Shown here in pieces: positions 55,053-63,166 of a stretch of 64,000 nt of DNA; position 1 is the first letter of the stretch, and every line of letters begins with the position of its first letter. The translations under genes and the position numbers were made by a program. Where the stretch lies: NCBI GenBank assembly GCA_018650285.1, contig JABIGF010000021.1, positions 1-64,000 of the forward strand. The letters are read 5' to 3'. The notes under the pieces were generated by a model. That model saw only the letters and a program-made list of their open reading frames with translations, made no database searches and was not told where the DNA came from. The DNA is from Methanobacteriota archaeon. GTDB lineage: Archaea > Thermoplasmatota > Poseidoniia > Poseidoniales > Thalassarchaeaceae.

Positions 55053-58000
55053 TCACTGCTGGCCGCCTTCTTGTTGGCCATACCCTTGTTGATTAGCATA
55101 CCATTGTGCTTGACCCTCTGTTGGATACCAGCCGCCATGCTGTTGTTGTTGCTGGCCCATCTGGGCCCACCATTCTGCTTGCTGAGAAATTCTCAATTCT
55201 TCTTCTAAGTCAGCGCGGCGTTCATCGATTTTATGGCGTAGTAACATGCCTTGAGAGCCTGCAATTGAGCCACCTCTTAGTGCCTCATCTAGTTCTTCTT
55301 CAAGATCTGCTAAACCTTGGAATCCTTCTGCTCGCTGCAATTCATCTTCCATTCGCTCAAATGTCTTGCGTGAACGTGAACTTGAAGTAAATTGAATTGC
55401 AATCATCCCAACGGAAAACAACACCAATAGGAGAACTGCACCTGTCACAACTTTCCCTACATCATCTTGCAATAGAGCACTATCAGCTAATTCTGATTCA
55501 ACAACATCATCTGCCCGACCATCATTATCCGTATCTACTGGAACGCTTGTAGGGTCAAGTGGATTACTGACTGGGTCTGAACGTACTTCATCAGTATTAG
55601 AATAGCCATCTCCGTCAATATCCCAATCCCATGAGTCAGGAATACCGTCACCATCCATATCAGGGCAACCTAGCATAAATGTAGTTGAGTTACCATTTTT
55701 ATTTGGACAATCATCAGACATATTTGTACCCGGTTGGTCTGCAAATCCATCACCATCACCATCAGACCAAAGTAAGCCATTTTGTGGGAATGGGTCGACA
55801 CTGTCAGAATAACCATCGCCATCCCAATCTTCGCAACCCAATAATCCGCCAAGGGAAGAATTACCGGCTCTTGCAGGACAATCATCGGGGTTTAATCCAT
55901 TAGGATTGTCTCCATATCCATCACCATCACTATCTTCCCATTGTGTGCTATCATTCGGGAATGGGTCGCCATCATCGGAATATCCATCTCCATCTCCATC
56001 GGGACAACCATATCGGTCTTCAAAAGAAGTGCCGAAATCATCAGGGCAGGCGTCAACTGGTACAGCGCTTTCTTCTGCTTCATCAACAAAACCATCCCCA
56101 TCACGGTCCGGACAACCGTTTGAAGTCAAACCTGCCACAGTAGGGCAGTCATCATTGTCGTTAGAAAGTCCGTCACCATCATTGTCAGGGCAACCAAATC
56201 GGTCAATTGTACTGTTTCCATCTCTATCGGGGCAAGCATCAACTTCGCTACCATTGGAATTATCACCATATCCATCTCCATCAGTATCTTCATGTTGAGT
56301 TGGATTTGACGGTACAGCATCTTCAATGTCTGCCCAACCATCACCATCTGAATCTAGACAACCAATGAGATTCTGCCATGAATCTCCAAATTCATATTCG
56401 CAATCATCATACGGCAAAATGCTGTCATCCAATCCTTCGTCTTCAAAGCCATCATTATCCCAATCCAAAGGCATAGGGTCAGGAGAAAATGCCCCAGGTA
56501 CCCACATTCCAGGCCAATGTGATTTACGTGTATCATTCCAAGAACCATCAGCCCAGTTATCACCCATACTATCGCCATCAGAATCATTCCACTGAGTTGG
56601 CTGGCTTGGGAAACGGTCATTCAAAACTGATTGACCATCGCCATCAAGGTCAAGACAGCCATATTGATCTCTCCAGGAATTACCCCACATCATTGGGCAA
56701 CCATCTGGAGTTGTGCCATTTGGATTATTTCCAAAACCATCCCCATCAGTATCCTCCCACTGAGTTGAATCTAAAGGCAAATGGTCTACTGTATCAGGCC
56801 ATCCATCTCCGTCAGTATCAATACAACCGTAATATCCTGCACCGGTTGAATTGCCGAATATATCTGGACAATCATCGCCCTGGAATCCAGTAATGTTGTC
56901 TCCAAAGCCATCCCCATCACGGTCATACCATTGAGAACTATCATTAGGAAATACATCAGTCCCATCTCCTACACCATCACCATCTGTATCAACACCATAC
57001 ACAATGATGAAACCATCAGCGCCACCCATGCTACTCAATGTAATTGAATTTACATCATCGTAAGCATTACTGTGAAAGTAGCCGCCATATACTGTTGTGC
57101 CATTTCGGATTGCCACACCATATGCGGTGTCAGTACTTGTGCCCCCGAAATGATGGATATTGTCCCAAAGATACGCTGAAGGGTTATTTGGGTCAGGAAT
57201 CAATGTACCAAAGAATGCATCTTGGCCGCCACGGCTAGTGATGTAACTATTTCCAAACCATGCAGTATTTTCGAACATTCCTGCAATTGTAATATTTCCA
57301 GTTACCTTATCCATATCTATTGCATAACAATAATCAGTACTACTACCGCCAACAGGCTGAGCCCACAAGTTTGAACCAGATGTGGAATACTTTGCTACAA
57401 AACAATCCCAATTAGATGACTGTTGATATGCATAAATCCAAGTGTTATCAAACAGAGCCCGATAGTAAAACCAGCCAGTAATTGCAATTTCACCATTATT
57501 ATCAATTGCGACATCACGCCCATATGAGTTGTATGATGAAGATAAGTATCCAGCCATTTTTGCCCACACACAATTACCCGAAGGCGAAAATTTTGCAACA
57601 AATATACGAGAATAACTACTTGAAGAATAACTTGGGTTTAGTGAACCACAACTACCGCCCATATTGATTCGATATCTAAATTCACCAGATACTGCAATAT
57701 CGCCATTATCATTTACATCTATTCCGTAGCCGTATTGATAATATGATTCATACATCCTATTTGCCCAAATGAACTGCCCATTTGTATCCAAAGCGGCAAC
57801 AAATACTTCATCATAACTGTATGTTTGTAGAGTATGCTGACCAAAAGAAACCGTCCCAGAACTGTAATATGAACCGGTAATGTATACTTTCCCATCATTT
57901 CCAATTGCTACACCTCTACCGTAGTCAGTACTGCTTCCACCAGCTTGTGCAGACCATAACCAAGTCCCATTTGTATCCAATTTTGCAACAAAAATGTCGT

Positions 58001-58502
58001 AACTCCCACGCACTGAAAAAGTGGTTGTCCCAAAGTTAGCAGTACTATCAAAGCTACCAGTAATAGATACATTACCACCATCGTCAACATCAACATCTAA
58101 ACATTGATCATGTGAACTGCCGCCCATTCTTTCCACCCAAAGCCAATTACCAGAAGGACTTATTTTTCCAACAAATCCATCATTGCTTCCTTGTGACGTA
58201 ATAGTTATTGATCCAAAGGTGGTTGTCCCATAGAATATTCCGCAAACATAGGTATTTCCAAAAGCATCTAACTCTACAGATTCAACTTTATCTGTACTCT
58301 GAGTCCCAGATACCTTCTGGCTCCACAATAGTGTTTCTTGCGCCGGTGAGAACATTACCTCATGCTCATCAGCCAATTCGTTGTCTATTTGGTCAAAATC
58401 AATAGTTGAAATCAAGGTCGAAAGCAACGAAAACAGGAAAATTGCAACCAATATCCCTGATTTTGCCATTACATTTCGCCGAGTTGCTGGTCCGCTAGTC
58501 AT
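55053..58502 (-). CDS. Giant secreted, membrane-anchored protein: beta-propeller-like repeats plus DxDxDG calcium repeats
   Basis: A protein of about 1149 residues. A signal peptide (ILVAIFLFSLLSTLIS) is followed by about 450 residues of SBBP-like propeller repeats. A typical unit is WAQPVGGSSTDYCYAIDMD. Then come about nine thrombospondin-3-like units, each with DxDGDG Asp-rich loops and paired CP/GC cysteines (DSDGDGYGDNPNG, DDCPARAGNS). A transmembrane helix lies near 1015-1040, then a cytoplasmic coiled coil and a Gln/Gly/Tyr-rich tail (QQQQQHGGWYPTEGQAQWY). The Asp loops probably bind Ca2+. It may be an adhesin or substrate-binding surface protein. ATG 58502 follows GAGGG. Confidence 0.8.
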   Translation of the reverse strand: MTSGPATRRNVMAKSGILVAIFLFSLLSTLISTIDFDQIDNELADEHEVMFSPAQETLLWSQKVSGTQSTDKVESVELDAFGNTYVCGIFYGTTTFGSITITSQGSNDGFVGKISPSGNWLWVERMGGSSHDQCLDVDVDDGGNVSITGSFDSTANFGTTTFSVRGSYDIFVAKLDTNGTWLWSAQAGGSSTDYGRGVAIGNDGKVYITGSYYSSGTVSFGQHTLQTYSYDEVFVAALDTNGQFIWANRMYESYYQYGYGIDVNDNGDIAVSGEFRYRINMGGSCGSLNPSYSSSSYSRIFVAKFSPSGNCVWAKMAGYLSSSYNSYGRDVAIDNNGEIAITGWFYYRALFDNTWIYAYQQSSNWDCFVAKYSTSGSNLWAQPVGGSSTDYCYAIDMDKVTGNITIAGMFENTAWFGNSYITSRGGQDAFFGTLIPDPNNPSAYLWDNIHHFGGTSTDTAYGVAIRNGTTVYGGYFHSNAYDDVNSITLSSMGGADGFIIVYGVDTDGDGVGDGTDVFPNDSSQWYDRDGDGFGDNITGFQGDDCPDIFGNSTGAGYYGCIDTDGDGWPDTVDHLPLDSTQWEDTDGDGFGNNPNGTTPDGCPMMWGNSWRDQYGCLDLDGDGQSVLNDRFPSQPTQWNDSDGDSMGDNWADGSWNDTRKSHWPGMWVPGAFSPDPMPLDWDNDGFEDEGLDDSILPYDDCEYEFGDSWQNLIGCLDSDGDGWADIEDAVPSNPTQHEDTDGDGYGDNSNGSEVDACPDRDGNSTIDRFGCPDNDGDGLSNDNDDCPTVAGLTSNGCPDRDGDGFVDEAEESAVPVDACPDDFGTSFEDRYGCPDGDGDGYSDDGDPFPNDSTQWEDSDGDGYGDNPNGLNPDDCPARAGNSSLGGLLGCEDWDGDGYSDSVDPFPQNGLLWSDGDGDGFADQPGTNMSDDCPNKNGNSTTFMLGCPDMDGDGIPDSWDWDIDGDGYSNTDEVRSDPVSNPLDPTSVPVDTDNDGRADDVVESELADSALLQDDVGKVVTGAVLLLVLFSVGMIAIQFTSSSRSRKTFERMEDELQRAEGFQGLADLEEELDEALRGGSIAGSQGMLLRHKIDERRADLEEELRISQQAEWWAQMGQQQQQHGGWYPTEGQAQWYANQQGYGQQEGGQQ

Positions 58503-58565
58503 ACTCATCCCTCACACGCACGCGAGGTTCTAGACATAGAACTTATTGTCGGCAATTTGTGGAAC

Positions 58566-59015
58566 TTATGCACCGGGATAGGATGCCATGTAGGAGTTTA
58601 AGCGCATCATAAGACGTTCATCACCTTGATTTTCTATCATAGACCTTACAGCCTCTTCCACCAATGCGTGCTCATTTGGTTGAAGATTCATAGCCTTACG
58701 CAAATAATCCAACATTGCCATCTCATCATCGGTGATTTCATCATCATCAAGAGCAGCAATCAATAATGATTGGTAACATGTTGCATCCCCAATATGCCTA
58801 CATGACCATTCTTCTTCTTCTTCTTCAGAAACAGGTGACTTCTCCACACCCTCAAAAATCTCATGTGCGAATTTTTTAGCCCCCTTACTAACGCCTATGC
58901 ATTGTGCAAGAATATCAAGAATTGCTGCTTCTTCATCGGTGACAACACCATCTTCCATTGCTACTTGTAATGTCTTCAAATAAAACATCAATCCGCGGCT
59001 CGAAGTATTGGGCAT
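58566..59015 (-). CDS. TerB-like duplicated helical protein
   Basis: A protein of about 149 residues with two similar helical units. Each has a DxxxTDEE-type loop (AMEDGVVTDEEAAILDILAQ and ALDDDEITDDEMAMLDYLRK) and following helices, resembling a duplicated TerB fold. TerB-like domains often appear in membrane stress or metal systems. Start position is uncertain; ATG 59015 is used. It is upstream of the giant repeat gene on the same strand. Function unknown. Confidence 0.6.
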   Translation of the reverse strand: MPNTSSRGLMFYLKTLQVAMEDGVVTDEEAAILDILAQCIGVSKGAKKFAHEIFEGVEKSPVSEEEEEEWSCRHIGDATCYQSLLIAALDDDEITDDEMAMLDYLRKAMNLQPNEHALVEEAVRSMIENQGDERLMMRLNSYMASYPGA

Positions 59016-59218
59016 GACCCTCGGCAACCGCACCCGCTATTTGACGGTGACCTTGCATCTTTATCCAAGCAGAAAACAAATCAAACTGACATTTTTGCTG
59101 AAATCCATATAATCACATACCCTTCTGGAGGGCTGATGAGGAGGGGAGCGGACTGAGCGGAATTGTTCCCGGCGACCTACTAACTTCCGCCGGGCACCCC
59201 GAAAGTGTTGCAAAAGTC

Positions 59219-59503
59219 GTGACTGCACTTTCACAACAAAGATTGCTCACAATCAAAGAGTTAGCAAACCATTCCGGACTCTCTACAAGTCAAGTTTCTA
59301 GCGGGCGCAAGCAAGGCCGTTACCGAGGTTGGGTATCATCTACACAAGGTGAAGTATTGGGCAAAGGAAGACCAAAGCATCTGTGGGAATTGAGTGTCTC
59401 GCCACTTGAGTTAATTCGTGAATTAGAAAGTGAAGCAACTACAAAACAAGTGATCCTATCAAATGCGGTCAAAAGATTACGTTCGGAACTCCGAAAAAAA
59501 TAA
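59219..59503 (+). CDS. Winged-HTH-like DNA-binding protein (start uncertain)
   Basis: A 94-residue basic protein from GTG 59219 with an HTH core (LTIKELANHSGLSTSQVS) and a basic continuation (SGRKQGRYRGW). The coding frame stays open upstream to about 59111. A CTG at 59153 with GGAGGGG at 59140-59146 six bases away would extend it to MSGIVPGDLLTSAGHPESVAK..., which reads like protein. Extending it is inference because CTG starts are rare. It is followed by a ribbon-helix-helix gene. Confidence 0.6.
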   Translation: MTALSQQRLLTIKELANHSGLSTSQVSSGRKQGRYRGWVSSTQGEVLGKGRPKHLWELSVSPLELIRELESEATTKQVILSNAVKRLRSELRKK

Positions 59504-59610
59504 ATTCAGACGATTACGTTTGTCTTGCGGTTCAGATAAGTGAAAATACAACTCATTTATTCCAACAAATTGGTCGTAAGACAAAATTTGGTTTTTTCGG
59601 ATTTCCGCCT

Positions 59611-59691
59611 GTATTACACCAGCTAACTGTCGTACTGCATCGTATTACTAGCCATACAATATTGTAATACAATGTAATAACGCCGTAAGAC
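59611..59691. promoter_or_regulatory. Cluster of GTAATAC/GTATTAC elements upstream of the RHH gene
   Basis: GTATTAC occurs at 59611-59617 and 59642-59648; its reverse complement GTAATAC at 59664-59670; a near copy GTAATAA at 59674-59680. GTAAGAC occurs at 59685-59691, with another at 59575-59581. The inverted pair at 59642 and 59664 is spaced 22 bases centre to centre. The cluster lies just before a ribbon-helix-helix gene, so an autoregulatory operator is likely, by analogy with CopG/NikR-type proteins. Confidence 0.5.
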
Positions 59692-59736
59692 AGGATAATA
59701 TACTAGCTTGTAGTCGAATAGGTCGGAGAGAGGCAG

Positions 59737-60108
59737 ATGAGCAACCCAAGTCAAATGGTTTCAGTTCGCTTTACAGAGGAAGAAATCCTCGAAATTGAAA
59801 GGCGTATTGGCTTTGATGGGATGCGCAACCGTAGCGATGTAATACGCCGTGGTGTACACAAGTTGCTAGATGAAACTGCATCAGGAGATTCCAAAACCAG
59901 AGCAACTATTCGCGTGGGCAAGGCTGTAAGACAGCAACTCGAAATTCTTGAAGAGTTGACTGGCATGGATGCAAGTTCAGCAGCTGCTCTTGGAATAGGC
60001 TTGCTACTAGAGCAACAAAACAAGAAGATCAAGACTAGTCTTGACGACGGAATGTCACTTCTTGATGAAATTAAAATTCGCGGTTCTCATGAGGACCACA
60101 TTGAATAA
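59737..60108 (+). CDS. Tandem ribbon-helix-helix DNA-binding protein
   Basis: A 123-residue protein. The N terminus is a ribbon-helix-helix module: a strand MVSVRFTEEE, then helices EILEIERRIGFD and RSDVIRRGVHKLLDE. A second, weaker copy (ATIRVGKAVRQQLEILEELTG, ending ALGIGLLLEQ) suggests a tandem RHH, so the protein could form a compact dimer of pairs. Such proteins repress their own operon through short inverted repeats, which are present upstream. The SD GGAGAGAGG precedes ATG 59737. Confidence 0.8.
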   Translation: MSNPSQMVSVRFTEEEILEIERRIGFDGMRNRSDVIRRGVHKLLDETASGDSKTRATIRVGKAVRQQLEILEELTGMDASSAAALGIGLLLEQQNKKIKTSLDDGMSLLDEIKIRGSHEDHIE

Positions 60109-60155
60109 TTTAGGGTGAGATAAGTGAGCGATGGGATGCACACGAAGAACACAAA

Positions 60156-60474
60156 GGGGGGGTGTAACAACCCCCCCGCCTCTCCTTTCTTCGCAAATCT
60201 TCGCAAGAGAGCCTATCAAGGGAGTAACCAATTCAATACTTTCATTCCAAATCCGACCCTTGGACTATTCAATCTTCGTCTTAGAGCACGTTCCTCAGTC
60301 GTAGATGTAGCACACTCAAACAATACCCCCGTTCCCGCTTATGCGGGAACACCCCTTCACGACGAACTTTGATTCGTCACCCCGCCCTCTTCGGAGGGCA
60401 CCCCCAATTAGGAGCAAGGCCGACAGGCTTGTCACAATTCAAACCCAACCTTATTGAGCGGCCGAATCGCCGCT
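60156..60474. ncRNA. Gene-free hairpin array, candidate structured RNA or recombination region
   Basis: The roughly 370 bases between the RHH and helicase genes contain no convincing gene but six strong inverted repeats. They are: G7/C7 at 60156-60162 and 60171-60177; GTTCCCGC/GCGGGAAC at 60331-60350; GACGAA/TTCGTC at 60361-60378; GCCCTC-TTCG-GAGGGC at 60384-60399 (a C(UUCG)G tetraloop); GACA/TGTC at 60422-60433; and AGCGGC/GCCGCT at 60457-60474. CCCC linkers separate hairpins 2-4 and follow them. A tandem TCTTCGCAA repeat sits at 60188-60206. Strand cannot be decided. Confidence 0.5.
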
Positions 60475-60481
60475 AAGAATC

Positions 60482-62533
60482 GTGGCGGAGAAAAATAGCA
60501 GAACCCCCGGTTATCTTGCTCATGAACACCTTCGACCAGGGCAAGCTGAAATGATTGAAGAAGCCCACCAAGTATTAACTCAGCGTGGTTCTCATATCGC
60601 CTGTGCACCTACTGGCATAGGCAAAACTGCTGCTGCACTTTCTGCAACAATAGACGCAGCGTTTTCTAATCCGGAAAAGCGGACAATATTTTTCCTCACC
60701 GGGCGCCAATCTCAACATCGTATCGTAGTAGAAACCGTTCGTAGCATAAATGCAAGAAGACATGGCACTCAGAGCAAAATAAAACTGATTGATATCGTTG
60801 GGCAACAATCGATGTGTATTGATGAAATCCGCCAGGAGTTTTCATCCATATTCGCACGACTATGTGCTGATAAAAGGAAGAACAGGCATTGTCGACCCTA
60901 CACACAAGAAGTTGATGGATTACGATTGAAAGTTCTCAATGAGCCACTCCATGTTAGTGAACTAATCAAAGTGTCAAGAAGTTACACTGAAGAAGGCTCA
61001 TCAAAAGCTGCTTGCCCGTGGAAAGTGGCTCGTGAATCAGCAAGTGGAGCGGACATCATAGTTTGTGATTACAACCACTTGTTCAATGAACGAGTCAGAG
61101 ATGCCTCTCTAAATGCCATGGGAATTGACCTAAGTGAAGTAATCATTATTGTTGATGAAGCACATAACCTACCCACTAGAATCACCCAAGGAATGCGCCG
61201 AGTTTTGAGTGATGACCTCCTACTATCTGCTCGCCTAGAAATGGAAGAACACATTGAAACTTTAGAAGACCATGAGAAAAAAGGAGGCTTGGAAACAAAG
61301 CCTGAAATGTATGTTCAACTAAGGGCTGCTAAAGCCGCACTAGGGCGAATAAGAGCGGATTTTAGCGCTTTTTTCCGCACCCAAACTCAAGCACTATACA
61401 GAGAAAAAAGTGAAGAAATGCGAATTGCCAATCAAGTTATTGTAAATTTATTCAATTCGGCACTAGCCTCTGAAATTAGCGGGAATGCACTGACACTAAA
61501 CCAACTAGCCCAGCTAATTTCAATGGTACAAGTAGACATAGATCCAGATGTTGATGAAGAAAAAGAAACCGCAAGTGAACGACTTTCAGAATTATTGTTT
61601 TTACTCTCTAGATTAGGAGACAACCACGCCCTTGCATTCGTATACTCTCACGGTAAAGGTGATGCCCCACGACTAACCACTCACCTCCTAGACCCTGGAA
61701 TAGTATCAGGGCCAGTATTCGAAGAAGCTGCCGGCGCACTACTCATGTCTGGAACTCTCTCGCCACCTGAAATGTATGGGGAATTACTCTCGTTACCCAA
61801 GTCTCGGCCAATAACTTCGGAGGAATATCCTTCACCATTTCTATCTGACAAGCGTCCTGTTGCAATCGCATCAGGCGTGACTACAAAATACACAAGAAGA
61901 GGCGCTAGCAATACTGAAAAAATTAGAGAGCATATACGAGCAATAGCTGCAGAAGCCCCAGGCCATATTGCCGTGTTCACACCATCATACGCATTGTTGG
62001 AAGAAATCATCGGTGGTGGAGTATGGCATGGTCGCCGTGTCATGATGGAAGAATCCGGATGGTCAAAAGCGAAAATTGATTCTCTTTTGCGCGATTTGGA
62101 AATGTCTCGCTCAGCAGGTGAAAAAATCCTTCTCGCCGGTGTATTTTCAGCCAAATTAAGCGAAGGAGTCGATTATCAAAGAAACCTGCTTGATGCTGTA
62201 GTTTGCATTGGCCTTCCTTTAGCCCCTCCATCTGAAGAATTAAAGGCGAAAAAAGATTACTACGAAGAGAGGTTTGGTAGTTCAAACTCATACCGCTGGG
62301 CTGTCCAACAACCAGCAGTCAATGCACTAATGCAAGCGATGGGAAGGCCAATCAGAAAAATGGGCGACCGCGCCTTCATATTGATGTTAGAAGACAGATT
62401 ATTGATGCCACAATTCAAACGACTGTTGCCAAAAAACATGAATATTCTGACTGTTGCTAGTGAAGAATCAACAAGACGGCATGTGAAACGATTTTTCAAA
62501 CGCCATCCTGAACCAGCAATTGGGGATGAATAA
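60482..62533 (+). CDS. Rad3/XPD-type DNA helicase with Fe-S cluster
   Basis: A 683-residue superfamily 2 helicase. Walker A APTGIGKT is at 42-49, DEAH box IIVDEAHN near 222-229, and motif VI-like QAMGRPIRKMG near 619. Between Walker A and DEAH are four cysteines (about 112, 128, 137 and 178, in MCIDEIR, LCADK, RHCRP, AACPW) in the XPD/Rad3/DinG Fe-S arrangement. It probably unwinds DNA 5' to 3' in repair or replication-associated work. Start is GTG 60482 with no SD. It lies 8 bases after the last hairpin of the array. Confidence 0.92.
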   Translation: MAEKNSRTPGYLAHEHLRPGQAEMIEEAHQVLTQRGSHIACAPTGIGKTAAALSATIDAAFSNPEKRTIFFLTGRQSQHRIVVETVRSINARRHGTQSKIKLIDIVGQQSMCIDEIRQEFSSIFARLCADKRKNRHCRPYTQEVDGLRLKVLNEPLHVSELIKVSRSYTEEGSSKAACPWKVARESASGADIIVCDYNHLFNERVRDASLNAMGIDLSEVIIIVDEAHNLPTRITQGMRRVLSDDLLLSARLEMEEHIETLEDHEKKGGLETKPEMYVQLRAAKAALGRIRADFSAFFRTQTQALYREKSEEMRIANQVIVNLFNSALASEISGNALTLNQLAQLISMVQVDIDPDVDEEKETASERLSELLFLLSRLGDNHALAFVYSHGKGDAPRLTTHLLDPGIVSGPVFEEAAGALLMSGTLSPPEMYGELLSLPKSRPITSEEYPSPFLSDKRPVAIASGVTTKYTRRGASNTEKIREHIRAIAAEAPGHIAVFTPSYALLEEIIGGGVWHGRRVMMEESGWSKAKIDSLLRDLEMSRSAGEKILLAGVFSAKLSEGVDYQRNLLDAVVCIGLPLAPPSEELKAKKDYYEERFGSSNSYRWAVQQPAVNALMQAMGRPIRKMGDRAFILMLEDRLLMPQFKRLLPKNMNILTVASEESTRRHVKRFFKRHPEPAIGDE

Positions 62534-62534
62534 T

Positions 62535-62636
62535 ATGGGAAGCCCAACGTATCTCACCACTCTTGTAAAGGAAAAATTCGATGTGAGGCGGCACGAAGGC
62601 TTCAATGAGGTCGGGCGTAACGGAGGGGTTAGGTGA
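62535..62636 (+). CDS. 33-residue ORF coupled to the next gene
   Basis: A 33-codon frame beginning one base after the helicase stop (MGSPTYLTTLVKEKFDVRR...). It ends with a TGA that overlaps the GTG start of the next gene (GTGA). This arrangement is the same as the 25-aa ORF at 37075. It lacks a strong SD. It could be a small peptide or only a relay that couples translation of the next gene. Confidence 0.4.
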   Translation: MGSPTYLTTLVKEKFDVRRHEGFNEVGRNGGVR

Positions 62637-63115
62637 GAGAGATGGAGTGGCAACCAATCACTATTGAAATCGGGCAACAAAAGAACGCCACTGAGCCTCA
62701 AAAGCGGGCTACTGGAGGGCTGAACACCTCTCCAGAAGAACTACATCAAAACTTCCTTAGTGACCTTGGCCACTTGCAAGAAATTCATGATTCGCATCAA
62801 ACAACAATGACTGGTAATTTTTCACCTGTTGAAGCAAACTTTGACCGCCTTGCTGGAGTCCTATCAACTGAAGCAATGTTGAACCGATTTGAAGGAGTAT
62901 CAGAGAATGATTTGATTTCTCTCCCTCTCCTTGGCTGCGAATTATCTGGCGTCCAACTTAGTTGTGGTGAAATTGATGGTTCTTCAATTATCAAACTATC
63001 AGTAACTGGGCGTGACGGTAGCGAACTTGAACAAGCGTTTGCTCTTCCTTCAGGAAGCAATCTTGCCACCGCCACATGGGATGATGGAAAACTCTACCTC
63101 GCCCTTAATCGTTGA
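62633..63115 (+). CDS. Hypothetical protein downstream of the helicase
   Basis: A 160-residue protein. The first 60 residues are hydrophilic and helical (PEELHQNFLSDLGHLQEIHDS). A later strand-rich part (about 95-155, LSGVQLSCGEIDGSSIIKL and LATATWDDGKLYLAL) may be a small beta domain. GTG 62633 is supported by GGAGGG upstream and by overlap with the preceding 33-codon ORF; ATG 62642 is an alternative. No family is recognised. Confidence 0.6.
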   Translation: MREMEWQPITIEIGQQKNATEPQKRATGGLNTSPEELHQNFLSDLGHLQEIHDSHQTTMTGNFSPVEANFDRLAGVLSTEAMLNRFEGVSENDLISLPLLGCELSGVQLSCGEIDGSSIIKLSVTGRDGSELEQAFALPSGSNLATATWDDGKLYLALNR

Positions 63116-63166
63116 GAGTATTCACTCAACCAACGTTCCAAACCTAAGCGGAATCAACTGAATTGA

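Noticed and set aside
60331-60350. Palindrome resembling a CRISPR repeat hairpin
   Set aside because: Only one copy is present and there are no spaced direct repeats or cas genes.
60124-60372. Open frame of 82 codons across the hairpin region
   Set aside because: It is produced by the structured repeats themselves (its C terminus reads through the palindromes) and has no convincing SD or protein-like composition.
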